From Theristus sp. LFF4_11 (lineage: Eukaryota; Nematoda; Chromadorea; Monhysterida; Xyalidae): a stretch of DNA of 64,000 bases. Location: positions 1-64,000 of the forward strand of contig JASANC010003999.1 of NCBI GenBank assembly GCA_030248135.1, read 5' to 3'. Position 1 is the first letter of the stretch, and each line of letters starts with the position of its first letter. Position numbers and translations under genes: made by a program. The notes under the pieces are model-generated. The model was not told where the DNA came from and ran no database searches. It saw only the letters and a program-made list of their open reading frames with translations. Shown here one piece after another: positions 48,201 through 57,796 of this stretch.

Positions 48201-49309
48201 GCGATCGTCCCAGGCCGCGATCGTCCCAGGCCGCGATCGTCCCAGGCCGCGATCGTCCCAGGCCGCGATCGTCCCAGGCCGCGATCGTCCCAGGCCGCGA
48301 TCCTCCCAGGCCGCGATCGTCCCAGGCCGCGATCCTCCCAGGCCGCGATCGTCCGGGCCGCGATCGTTCAGGCCGCGATCGTCCAGACCGCGATCTTTCA
48401 GGCCGCGATGCTTCGGCCGCGATGCTTCGGCCGCGATCTAATGGGCCGCGATCTAACGCACGCCAACCCAAATGCACCGACCGATTTTCTCGCAGCACAC
48501 GTTGTTCAGTTCGTTGTGGAGTCGCCATTTGGCGGCGCGCGACAGCGATGGTGCGCTGATCTCGAGAATCGGCGGCGCCTTGCTCGGATAGTCCGACGGC
48601 AACGTGATGTGCAACGTTATTGATCCTGTTGACGACGACGACGACGTCGCAGTAGGGTCGCTGCTGTCGAAGGTGCGTTTTTGCGAGCATCTTCGGTGCG
48701 AAGAGGTGTCCAGCGCAGCGATCATGGTGATGCGGTAGACACCGGATTCGGAGAACTCCACGACTAGACCGTCGTTTTCGTCGTAGATCGCCGTCAGCGC
48801 GTTCACCTGGAGGGTTTTTTTTCGGAGAAATGTTGTGCAGCAACTTGCTGATTGGCTGCCGTTGAATTGAGCTCACTGAGTGGACAGCGCAAGTGAACCA
48901 ATCAATCAGCATGCCGGATTCGTATTTTTGAAGTCACAAATCGACCGGCTCTGACAGTTTCGTTCGACTGAAAGTGCAATTTAAAAACATCGAGAAATTT
49001 CTGCGAAGTTACCAAAATTCACGCCACAAACAAATACAAGCACATGGAAACCACGAAAATTGCATCAATGCAGCGTCGTAATTCCGACGTTACAAAAACC
49101 TCAACATTGCGCTCATGATGCTTAACTAATCACCGCCTCGCCTGAAAATGCAGCCAATCTGACTCCGTTTTATTCACGCTAAAATGGCACTTTACCTCAT
49201 CTTCGCGACGTATATGGTCTTCGGCGACGATTGATTCGACTTCAAGATCAGTGGAATGACAATTTTCCAGCTTTTCTTGCGACGATTTTGCGCCATTTGA
49301 GCTACGCAT
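42204..49309 (-). CDS. IMPACT: IMPACT homologue (RWD + UPF0029), regulator of GCN2
   Basis: Seven exons: 49309-49196, 48806-48482, 45051-44932, 43901-43735, 43325-43229, 42890-42743 and 42303-42204. All six phase junctions agree, giving 356 residues (human 320). IMPACT/YIH1 competes with GCN2 for GCN1 and so damps eIF2-alpha phosphorylation. Residues about 34-165 are the RWD domain (VNALTAIYDENDG, ITLPSDYPSKAPPILEI, PILFDWFEVVRNF) with a Ser-rich insertion. Residues about 215-340 are the UPF0029 domain (PITDRKSTFQAHCAAV, THNIYAYRI, QDCEDDGEHGAGGRLLHL, VVSRWYGGVHLGPDRFK, NNVARELL). The C-terminus is basic (KPKGKSSRRR). Intron 2 (3.4 kb) is almost entirely a transposable element and intron 3 mostly a fold-back element. 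A family A element lies 47 bases before the ATG. Confidence 0.94.
44098..44889. mobile_element. Fold-back element, family D relative, in IMPACT intron 3
   Basis: It begins TACAGTCGAACTC and ends GAGTTCGACTGTA. The first and last approximately 370 bases are inverted copies of one another. Shared segments include CAGCTGATTGGTCGGCCGAG, ACTCCGCACCC and GAATTTCCAGCACCC, with CGACGACG/CGTCGTCG near the middle of each arm. It fills 0.8 kb of a 1.03 kb intron and has no coding capacity. Confidence 0.75.
46137..46860 (+). mobile_element. Family A element, diverged copy 4
   Basis: The ends are TAGAGTTGTTAAAA and AACAATCCTA. The internal order matches copy 3 (CAAGCGCCTCCCGAATGACTC, TTATCTGCATCGGAAATGG, CGGCCCAAAATCGACTGCT). 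The flanking octamers TGTGTGAA and CGTGTGAG match at six of eight positions. It is older than the other copies and nested in the family F interior. Confidence 0.7.
47260..48002. mobile_element. hAT-like miniature element, family G, copy 1
   Basis: It starts TAGGGTTGGCA and ends AAAACCCTA, with flanking octamers GCTCGAGA and GCTTGAGA (seven of eight). Internal CCGGTTTTT-type motifs lie near both ends. Related copies are in the MIS12 introns at 56144 and 60843. It is nested in the family F interior. Confidence 0.72.
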
Positions 49310-49355
49310 GCTAGTTGGTGGTGTTGGTTTCACTTGTTATTGGCGGCGGCGGCAT

Positions 49356-50059
49356 TAGGGTTGTTAAAAAAAACAAAAATCGTCATTTTTTTTTAAATTT
49401 AAAAAAAAAAAAATTCAAAAATCAAAGTTGTGCTAAATCAATCAGGGAGTCCGAAGAACCACATATGATATGCAAGCGCCTCCCGAATGACTCCCGTATG
49501 GCGGAACTTTGCAGATTTTGTTTTGGTGACCTCAATTACCCCTTTTCCAAACCGTCACCATGCCTCTTCTTGTGTTTTGACCTCCAAAACGTCACTAATT
49601 GTCCCCAGCTAAGCTAATGCTAAAGTGAAGACAAACATACCGCCTTGAAATTCGATCAATTCTTCTGATGGTGTCGCGACGACACGACACGAAGCAGCAA
49701 CCAGACAACGTAGCGCTTGCAAACGGAGCAGCGAGCACAATCGGACGCTCTGCGAGGCGAATCGTCACCTTATCTGCATCGGAAATGGTAGGCTAAGCTT
49801 TGGGACGCTCAAAAACTTCATCGCAGATGTTGTCGAAGCCTAAAATCAGTCGGTAAAACGGCCCAAAATCGACTGCTAAAGGTTTTACGAGGTATAATCA
49901 AAGAAAATTTTTGTTGAACTTTCGAAAAATTGTGCCAAAATTGAGGTTTTCAGAGCATATTAGAGGAAAATTTTTCGAATTTTTTTTTTTAAAAATCGGC
50001 ATTTTTGTTTTTTTTAATCACTTTAAAAAAAAATTTTTCATTTTTGTTTAACAACCCTA
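49356..50059 (+). mobile_element. hAT-like miniature element, family A, copy 3 (complete)
   Basis: It starts TAGGGTTGTTAAA and ends TTTAACAACCCTA, with a perfect 8-base TSD GGCGGCAT (49348-49355 and 50060-50067). Its left edge is 47 bases upstream of the IMPACT ATG. It is nearly identical over its length to copy 1, which sits at the same kind of position before AMPK beta. Confidence 0.87.
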
Positions 50060-50108
50060 GGCGGCATAGACGGCAAAATAAAAAAACGAAAATTGTCCAG
50101 TCCATTGG

Positions 50109-52317
50109 TGGCCCTTGACAAAACTACGGACCGTATACGGAGGTTATACGGCGCACGCTTAACAAAACTACGGACCGTATACGGAGGTGCGCGCAGCGAA
50201 AAATGGCGCCAATTTTATATTCTCAGCACACGCTGCGCGTGCTTGACAAAACTACGGACATTATACGGAGGTTTTCAAAAACGATTGGAAATGTTCAGAT
50301 ATGGTTGGGAATCGATTATACAATCAATCCTGAACAATTTTGGGCGCCAAATTCAAATTTTTTATTTCAAGCGGGAATTCAAAAAACACTCAAAACAGTT
50401 GAAAAACAGTGGGAAATGATCAGAGTTTGTTGAATATGAATGAAAACAATCAATCTAAGCAATTTGGTCGCCAATTTTTTTGAATGGCGGGAAATTTAAA
50501 ATTCAAATTTCTAAAAGATAAAAGACGACTGAAAATGATTTTGTTTTTTGAACATCGGTAAAAAAGTGCATGTATGGTTAACATGCTGACTGTCTGAGCA
50601 AATACTACGGTACCATTATTTTTATTGGGTCTCGACACGATCTTCGTGAAAATGCTTACAATCGTTAGTAGTATGTACCAAAATGTTTTCAGAAACACGC
50701 AGTGCAAATGCTGAACTTATAACGTACGTAATACGTTTAATGATAGAATTGTTTGTATTGACACGATCTGATTACATTAGTCAGTAGCAGTACTGTGCAC
50801 CCAAGTACAGTATGTCATTAATCCAGAGCAGCAACAACAGAATGGTGTCATGCCATATTTTGACCCCCGCCATATTTTGACCGTCTGTAACACGTACTCT
50901 GATTAGTACCATGTCCCGCGCCGTGTTTGTGTTCGTGTACAGCTCCGTGTCCTGTCCCAGAAATAAAAGCAGCTGAAAAGTCTGAATGTCGTGTTGTTAG
51001 TCACTGGTGACTGTTGTAGAAACGCATTTTCTGAATCGATTCCAAATGTAACGATCAGCGCTCAGCAGTCTACAGCCTGCCACTCAGCCATCATCCGCAG
51101 TTGAAAGATTTCGTATGTAGGGAATTTCGTATATATTGAAGAAATGTAGGGAATGTCGTGTGTAGGGAATACAGTCGAACTCTATATCATAACAGCTGTG
51201 TGGTTGGGATTGCGTGCGGTATGCATGCTTTCTGTGCACAGAAAGCATGCATACCGTAATCCCAACCAATTAGCTGATTCCCTATAATTTAAAAATCGAC
51301 TGTACGTATGTATATCGGGATGGTGAAAATCGGTTTTTACAGTGACGACCAAAAGTGTTGGAACGCTGCGCGCGTGTTGCATCAGCCGTACAAATTCTAT
51401 TATAAGAATTTAAGGGCAACGTTGGGTTCACGGGACACTTTTCGACCTTTCCGTCCAACACTTTTGGCCGCTACTGTATATTGCCAGAAAAAAAGGTTGT
51501 ATGGCTCAAAAAGTGATGCATCATTATTAAAAGTAGCTGCATCTGCAGTTCCGGTACTCCTCCCTCATCTCCACTATAATACAGGAAAAAAAATTCAACG
51601 GAGGTTTTACAGAGCACGTTTGACAAAACTACGGACATTTTACGGACTTACGACTACACGTATATAGGTGATTGTTTTGTTTTGGGCAACAACAATGTCG
51701 TAATTCAACATTCTATTCATCATACTGCATGGCTTCTTTGGTATTTTGGTACATGCTACCGACGATTTGAAGCATTTTCTTGAAGATCGTGTCGAGACCC
51801 AATAAAAATAATGGTACCGTAGTATTTGCTCAGACAGTCAGCATGTTAACCATACATGCACTTTTTTACCGATGTTCAAAAAACAAAATCATTTTCAGTC
51901 GTCTTTTATCTTTCAGAAATTTGAATTTTAAATTTCCCGCCATTCAAAAAAATTGGCGACCAAATTGCTTAGATTGATTGTTTTCATTCATATTCAACAA
52001 ACTCTGATCATTTCCCACTGTTTTTCAACTGTTTTGAGTGTTTTTTGAATTCCCGCTTAAAATAAAAAATTTGAATTTGGCGCCCAAAATTGTTCAGGAT
52101 TGATTGTATAATCGATTCCCAACCATATCTGAACATTTCCAATCGTTTTTGAAAACCTCCGTATAATGTCCGTAGTTTTGTCAAGCACGCGCAGCGTGTG
52201 CTGAGAATATAAAATTGGCGCCATTTTTCGCTGCGCGCACCTCCGTATACGGTCCGTAGTTTTGTTAAGCGTGCGCCGTATAACCTCCGTATACGGTCCG
52301 TAGTTTTGTCAAGGGCC
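50109..52317. mobile_element. 2.2 kb long-TIR element, family I
   Basis: It starts TGGCCCTTGACAAAACTACG and ends with the complement (TAGTTTTGTCAAGGGCC). The flanks are a perfect octamer TCCATTGG (50101-50108 and 52318-52325). The outer 545 bases or so at each end are near-identical inverted copies. They carry a short motif (CTACGGACCGTATACGGAGG) repeated two to three times. The inner 1.1 kb contains a nested family D element and no transposase. An 8-base TSD fits hAT or another 8-base superfamily; I cannot decide which. Confidence 0.78.
51170..51304. mobile_element. Family D miniature element nested in family I
   Basis: It runs from TACAGTCGAACTC to AAAATCGACTGTA. The middle is a perfect-looking palindrome around ATGCATGCTTTCTGTGCAC, flanked by GTTGGGATT and its complement. 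Confidence 0.7.
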
Positions 52318-52325
52318 TCCATTGG

Positions 52326-52727
52326 TTGGTTGGTCGATAATTGATAATTCACGCTCTAGTTTGAACAACGGCCTGAGTTGTTCTTGACTTTTAGTTGAGT
52401 ACAAGTTCCATCTGTTCGATCACGTATCACAACAACGTGTTCAAAATTCGGTATTGATGTGGTAAAATTGAAGCAACCACATGTCAGAGAACCACAGACA
52501 AGAAAACCAACAAGCCACAATCAAAACACTTTTATTACTTGCTGCCAAAGCGGGCATTTCAAAATAATACGCGAATTTTTCTCGCGAACACAGACCTTGA
52601 AATCAGAACAGGAATGTAAAAACAAAGGGACGTTCGGGAGAATGCAGATTGCGGAAAAATTCAAACACAGTGAAGCGTTTGCATCCGCACGAATCCACAT
52701 GTGCTCCCCAAATGTCAGAGTCAACCG
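52326..52727. other. 3' flank of HDDC2
   Basis: About 400 bases lie between the family I element and the HDDC2 stop. Nothing is seen apart from a likely 3' UTR. Confidence 0.4.
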
Positions 52728-53837
52728 TCAATCCAACTCCTTCATCCAAGCGTTTCTCTTCTTCACCAGTTCACCGACCCAACCCCGGATGAGCTCAGTT
52801 TTGAACAGACTTTGCGGGGTGTTCTCAAAGAACTGCTGCAGTTTTCGCGGTGTCTTGTCTCGTTGCTCATATTCGAACGCTTGCGCGAGCATGTCGAACT
52901 TGTCGAGGTCAAAGACGAACTGAGCCTCCAACGTCGCGCGGTGTTCGTATTCGAGCCAGAGTGCGTGCAGTTCGTTGCCAGCGGCGTTAGGCAGCAGTGA
53001 CTTCAGTTGCTCGAATGCCTGCGTACAAAAGTCTCACGGTCTGTAAGCCACGCAACGAGCCATTAGTACGCAGTTATGTTGCACAGTCAACAAAAAACAC
53101 ACGCACGCGCACACGGCGAGATCACAGCAGCGTACATGTCACCCCATGGTCTGGTGGTAGTGCGTTACTCTTGGCTGTGCGTTCGGGGGAGCGAGCCCCG
53201 CCGAGGGGTGTATAGGCGCCTAATGACACATAAAACTCGATGGGCGCCATACTCAATGGCGTTCTGCACGGTTCTCTGGGTTAGCCCTGGCTAAAAACAT
53301 CGTCTAAAATCCCAACAACATGCCTGACTCTCCATGGCAAACTTCTGCTCGGCGCCGATGCGACAGTGTGGCGTGATGTCGCCTGCGATGCACTCGCCCA
53401 TGTCGTGCGCCAACGCCATTCGCACGCAGCGCTGCCGGTCCAAGCGGCCGCCACTCGGCAAACGCTCGGGCAGTAACATCGCCAGAACGGCCATTCTGAG
53501 AAGTCGCAGCCAAATATATGGACAGTCTCAATTCGCCATCCGCTGTACAGTCGAACTATGGGCAATCAGCTGATTGGTTCGTCATCCCGTGCAAACATGC
53601 TTTCCACCCACCTCTAAGATTTGAGTTCGACTGCAGGCAGCTTGCATTTCTAAAAAGTGACCAAATTTCCGAATCCAACCCCGACCTGTACATGTGACAC
53701 GCAACGGTCTCTGGCTCTTCAACATCACTGAGCACCCATCCAGTTCGTTTCAGATGTTTCAAAGTGCCCAAATGCGCGCAGAACTCAATAATTTTCAGCG
53801 CATTTTCACTGGTACTATTATTATCATCAGAGGCCAT
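52728..53837 (-). CDS. HDDC2: HDDC2-like HD-domain 5'-deoxynucleotidase
   Basis: Three exons: 53837-53686, 53495-53324 and 53018-52728, giving 204 residues, the same length as human HDDC2. The family (with bacterial YfbR) dephosphorylates deoxynucleoside monophosphates using a metal held by HD-domain residues. The N-terminal helices read IIEFCAHLGTLKHLKRTGWV, followed by VEEPETVACHMYRMAVLAM with the first metal His, then CVRMALAHDMGECIAGDITP with the HD pair. The C-terminal helices include ATLEAQFVFDLDKFDMLAQA with the final metal Asp, and EYEQRD. Intron 2 keeps frame only with a GCATGT donor after GAGAGTCAG, so it is read as GC-AG; it holds a SINE-like insert. Exon 1 lies inside the left arm of the inverted duplication, and a second copy of it appears at 63918. 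Confidence 0.94.
53141..53300 (+). repeat. tRNA-like (SINE-type) repeat in HDDC2 intron 2
   Basis: CATGGTCTGGTGGTAGTGC resembles an internal A box, and GAGCGAGCCCCGCCG about 40 bases later resembles a decayed B box. A folded anticodon arm is not convincing and the T-loop is degenerate, so a functional tRNA is unlikely. The GC-rich block contrasts with the intron. The tail (GGGCGCCATACTC onward) has no obvious tRNA origin, as in SINE bodies. Confidence 0.45.
53545..53636. mobile_element. Family D miniature element in HDDC2 intron 1
   Basis: It runs from TACAGTCGAACTATGGGC through AATCAGCTGATTGGTTCG to TTTGAGTTCGACTGCAG. It fills half of the 190-base intron. Confidence 0.6.
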
Positions 53838-54838
53838 TGTTTTCTGCTCAAAAATGTTGCTGAGAACTGGTTGACATTGAGTGAAAACATTTTATGGTAT
53901 TATCTTTCCTTTTTTCTGCACCTCCATGGGTTTGCAGACGCAGAAAGGAAACCAGTTTCATGCTTTATGCGGCATTTCTAAATTACTGAAACGACTCCAT
54001 CGCATTTCAGGGACGTGGGTCACGTCAGCAAATTTGAACTGCCGCGTCAAGCATGAAAAAGATTTTCTTTCAACGCGCTCTTGAGTCACAGAACCAAAAG
54101 AAGAGATAATAGTAGCCAATGAGACAAGGCAAAAAAGTGTTCAATCAGAAGAACATTCGAAACGGAAAAGAGTCGGCGTGAAAAGTGCATTGTGAAATGT
54201 TTTATTTTCAATGAAAACAAAAACGAAATCAACGATCAGCAAAACGTAATCATCCGACTTTCTCACACTTGCAAGAAAAAGACACAAAACAAAATAAGGC
54301 AAACACAATGGCGCACCAGTGATAAAAACTGACGGTCATCAAATACTTTTTCAAAAAATCGAAAATCATAAAAAACGTGATAACAATATTATTGTAGCGA
54401 AGAAGCGCCCATCTCAGTGTTGTCAGTCAGCGGCTGCATCAGCTGGCATCTTCTGGATGTTTCCAGCTGAAAAGTAAAATTTCGAAATCGCGTACAGTGG
54501 ACCAGTGATAGAAATGAAAGGGTTACATGCAAGATGCAACTACAGTAGTACCTAAATTATAAGCAATCAGCTGATTGGTTGGTGATCACGAGGCTGCTTC
54601 TGTGCTGTCATTGCAGTTAAGGTGGCGGGGTCTGTCCTCCTGCATAGAAAGCATGTATCACGTGATCACCAACCAATCATCGAATAGCCCATAATTTTGA
54701 GTTAGCCTGTTATGTAGCATCATTTTTGTTGCGGAATCAAACAAACCAATTACAATTCTATTTGAAACACTAGCGGAATTCACGAAACTACGAAATGCAA
54801 ACACAAATAAAGCAAAAAAATAAAAACAAATGTAAACA
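53838..54838. other. Region between HDDC2 start and MIS12 stop (left arm)
   Basis: It holds the HDDC2 5' region, a family H repeat (about 53905-54105), a family D element (54541-54706) and a MIS12 polyadenylation signal on the minus strand at the mirror of AATAAA 63548. No other gene is seen. Confidence 0.5.
54541..54706. mobile_element. Family D miniature element downstream of MIS12 (left arm)
   Basis: It begins CTACAGTAGTACC, then GCAATCAGCTGATTGGTTGG and GTGATCAC. It ends with the inverted form (GTGATCACCAACCAATCA) and TAATTTTGAG. The mirror copy is at about 63046-63211. Confidence 0.6.
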
Positions 54839-57654
54839 TCAACCATCGACGTCCATCACTGTCGGTAGTAGATTCTCGCGATTCTCCATTTCGAAACTGC
54901 TTTCCACTCCATTCAGCCGCTCGTTGGCCGCCAGCAATTCGTCGCGTTTCCGTTGGCACACTTCCACCGAGTGTTGCAGCAGCTCTTTCGTTGCGTGCAC
55001 CAGTTTCAGACGTTGACGCAACGCGTTTCGATAGGCGCACTCCTGCATTGCAACAAGAAGCAGTGCAGAAATTCGAATTCAGCCTGCAAACAACACGCTG
55101 TGGATGCCATTGTGAGGAATGTCGTGTCGTTTGCTGCTGCAGAACCACGTGAACAATGGACACGCAAACACACAGGCACACACACAAAAAAGAGACATCG
55201 TGTTGTGCGCGCGCCTCTCTGATGCACACGCTTGCTGGTGTGTTGGCGAGCTACCGAAAAAAAACCACGCGCAAAAAGGGCTAGAACACCACCATTGTTA
55301 TAGTCTCCTTTGGTTTTTTGAGAATCAATGTGTTTGCAGACGTTCTCATAATGGAAAATTTGTGTCGTGCTCGACGCGGCAATTCAAGAAGTGACTGTCG
55401 TCTCAGAAACTACGGTCACCTCAGTTGATTTTCAATTGCCGCGTAACTTTTAGCATCAAGTCAATCAAACGGTACTTTTGTGACTCGACCAACCTTGTTC
55501 AGGAACGAATACGCGAGGTCGAGTCCCTCCAAGAGTTCCGTTCGTTGTTGTTCGCTCAACTCCGCCTCCGCTTGCACCTGGTCACTGGGCAACAGCACAA
55601 ACGAAGGCACGTGGAAAACGCTCTCGATGCAGTACGCCTAAAAACGTTTTTTGCGAGGTATTTCTGTTATTTTCACTTGATTTCATTCTGAATTTTAAAA
55701 TAAATATCATCTATTAATAAGTTTTATTGTTATTTCGCCTGTCGTTGGGAAGAAGCAAAACAAAAACGCAAAACTAAAAATAAAATTGAAGCTCATTTTG
55801 AATCGAAAATTTAAATTGAAAGGTTCAAAGTGCCGATTGTCTGCATAATGATTATCATTCATCGACAATTATCAATCATTCATTTTGAATCGAAAATTTA
55901 ATTTGAAAGGTTCAAAGTGCCGATTGTCTGCATAATGATTATCATTCATCGACAATTATCAATCAATCAGCCGTCATGTCAGCTGTTATGTCTCATCAAT
56001 GTTTACAATTACAAATTCAGTATATCAGAGCTTGCAAATATTAGCCTCGTTTGACACCAGCAAGGTACAAAAGTACATTTTTCACATAAAAGATTGATAG
56101 CGACCATATGACGCATCGATTTGTTTGAAAGTAAACTTCCAACTAGGGTTGGCATGGTAAAAATACCGGTTTTTTTTACCGGTAAAAAAACACGTATTTA
56201 TACGCGTTTTTTACCAGGGCAAAAATGGGTGCCTTGAAAAAAACGGGAAAAAGACCGTTTCTGTATTTTTCCGGTTTTTTTTCAATTTCGGACCCTGAGT
56301 TTTTATATCATTTTTGATGAGAAAATGGGAAAATCTGTGACCAAGAAAAATATGATGACGAAATTGACACTGATGTTTGAAAGAACTGTTAAGCGATGTG
56401 CAAGAATCAGCTGGAGCTGCCGAGCTGAGCTGAAAATTTCAAAAATTCCAAATGTCGCTCAACATTGTCTTTCTTACACAATTACTGATTTGTTTTCTTT
56501 TTGATCTGAACTGACTGAACTGATTCGGTTTAACTGCGTTATTGCAGCAAATTGTGTTCGTCTATTGTGACCAAAGACTGTCCGGTGAAAACGCTGTGGT
56601 TTTTTCTTGTGTAATTGGTGGAATATAAATTATTGAGCAAAAGATAATGTTCGATTTATTGCTGACCTTTTGGGTTTTCAAGCCCAAACATAATTTATTT
56701 TCTTTGTTGGTGCACGATATTTTGAACAAAGCATTCTGAAAGTTGTTTTCACAAGTCCTGGTTCAAGTTGAAAGTCGGCTGCAAAAAATATGTGGGTTTT
56801 ACACCTTTTTGGCTTTCGTTTTTTTCCGGTAAAATTACCGTAATTTTACCGGTAAAAATACAGGTTTTTTTTACCACGATTTGAAAAAAAACGGTATTTT
56901 GCCAACCCTACTTCCAATCACCGCAAACCTCAAACTTGTCCATCATGCGTTCAATCTGAAAGTTTACGGTCAACGACTTTGTCAGTGACTTTTCAACAAA
57001 ATCCATTGCTTCATCGGCGCCGACTCCCTGAAAAAGTTTTGAAAAATTGAAATAAAAACATCAAAAGCTGTGGGTTGATAGAACCAGAACGGAAGCAGAA
57101 AATTACGAACGAACCTCTTCTTGCAACACCACCCGCGTTGCGTCTTCTAGTTTTTCCAGAATGATGTTGTTCACTGAAAAAATACTGGTAAAATTAATGG
57201 AACGAATTATGATCTCGGCAATCTGAACGACGCGAAGACAACGATGGTCCAGATAACCGGATCAGTTTCAAGAATCACCAGGCGATCACAGCAACTCGAC
57301 ACCGTTCGATCAACGGAAAATGAAACAACAATTCATGGCCAAAAGAACAACTTTGTCTTGTCTTGGTGTTTTGTCTGTGAATTTCCACATCATCACCGAC
57401 TCACTGGTATCCACCAGAGCTTTCGGATTGAACTCAAAGAACTGCGTCTCATATTCGAGGTTCACGGCGCGACATCGACCAGCCAATTCGAAAATTTCGC
57501 CGTCCAACTCGAAATCGTCAAACGATGCAGCCGCCGCCGCTGACGTTGAAGGAGCTGATGATGATGGAGATGGATCAATTGTTTGCGCTGCTGCTGCGTC
57601 AGTTTTCACTTTGCTTGCTGTCGTTTTCGAAGTGCTAACGGTTGATTGCGACAT
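54839..57654 (-). CDS. MIS12: MIS12 kinetochore protein, left copy
   Basis: Five exons: 57654-57405, 57173-57115, 57027-56929, 55637-55494 and 55042-54839, phases agreeing, giving 251 residues (human 205). MIS12 is a core subunit of the MIS12/Mtw1 complex that joins inner centromere proteins to NDC80 and KNL1. After an acidic, Ala/Ser-rich leader of about 60 residues comes the family signature YETQFFEFNPKAL (human YEAQFFGF). It is followed by NNIILEKLEDATRVVLQEE, a four-helix region ending MMDKFE, then FHVPSFVLLPSDQ (compare IPSNILLPEDK) and a coiled coil to about residue 240. The promoter has TATATATAG about 45 bases and an inverted CCAAT box about 80 bases before the ATG. Intron 3 carries a family G element. 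It is near-identical to the copy at 60096. Confidence 0.88.
55310..55493. mobile_element. Family H repeat at the MIS12 exon 4 donor (left arm)
   Basis: It has the family core (TCGTGCTCGACGCGGCAATT and ATTGCCGCGTAACTTTTAGC). It runs up to GTGACTCGACC, directly beside the 5' splice site at 55493. The mirror copy is at about 62259-62443. Confidence 0.5.
55793..55966. repeat. 88-base direct tandem repeat in MIS12 intron 3 (left arm)
   Basis: Two units start CATTTTGAATCGAAAATTT at 55793 and 55881 and are almost identical. The same pair is present in mirror image at about 61786-61959, so it predates the inverted duplication. Confidence 0.85.
56144..56910. mobile_element. hAT-like miniature element, family G, in MIS12 intron 3 (left arm)
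   Basis: It starts TAGGGTTGGCATGG and ends TGCCAACCCTA, flanked by CTTCCAAC and CTTCCAAT (seven of eight). TACCGGTAAAA-type motifs cluster near both ends. The right-arm copy has the same insertion site, so the element was there before the duplication. Confidence 0.85.
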
Positions 57655-57695
57655 TCTCGAGCGAGCTCGACTTCGACGTTTATTTGTATTACGCT

Positions 57696-57745
57696 CTATA
57701 TATAGTCGGTCTGGATAATTTGGGGCATTAGCTGATTGGCTGGTG
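57696..57745 (-). promoter_or_regulatory. MIS12 promoter, left copy (CCAAT + TATA)
   Basis: On the minus strand, GCCAATCAGC is followed about 30 bases later by CTATATATAGAG, which lies about 45 bases before the ATG at 57654. CCAATCAG is a good NF-Y-type site. The right copy has the same layout with a CTATATAAGAG box. Confidence 0.6.
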
Positions 57746-57796
57746 CGTTACCGTAATCAGTTATCAGAATCAAACGCGGGCCGTTCAAATTGCAGT

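Larger units (their letters stand above)
45525..48455. mobile_element. 2.9 kb element with minisatellite inverted ends, family F, in IMPACT intron 2
   Basis: The left end (45525-45786) is a tandem array of about 16 units of 15-16 bases (GGCCTGGGACGATCGC). The right end (48168-48455) is about 18 units in opposite orientation. Going inward from each end, the variant units occur in the same order (CGAAGC, CTGAAAGA, CTGGACGA, CTGAACGA, CCGGACGA, then CTGGGAGGA types), so the arrays are true inverted counterparts. The interior carries two nested hAT-like elements. The right edge lies about 27 bases from the 5' splice site of IMPACT exon 2. No transposase or clear target duplication was seen. Confidence 0.65.
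53752..57796. repeat. Left arm of a large inverted duplication
   Basis: Every feature here has a mirror partner at coordinate 117752 minus its position, within three bases: MIS12 exons, the intron transposon, the tandem repeat, the 3' miniature elements and HDDC2 exon 1. Arms differ by scattered substitutions and small indels. The left limit given is only the mirror of the window edge, so the duplication may extend further left through HDDC2. Confidence 0.93.

Noticed and set aside
48102..48623. Long plus-strand open frames with repeated PGRDRPRPRSSQAAI-type products (also 45391-45911)
   Set aside because: They are translations of the 15-16 base GGCCGCGATCGTCCCA minisatellite. They are open in several frames at once and lie inside an IMPACT intron.
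53141..53215. A functional tRNA gene
   Set aside because: The B box is degenerate and no convincing cloverleaf or anticodon arm could be drawn; better read as a SINE-like relic.
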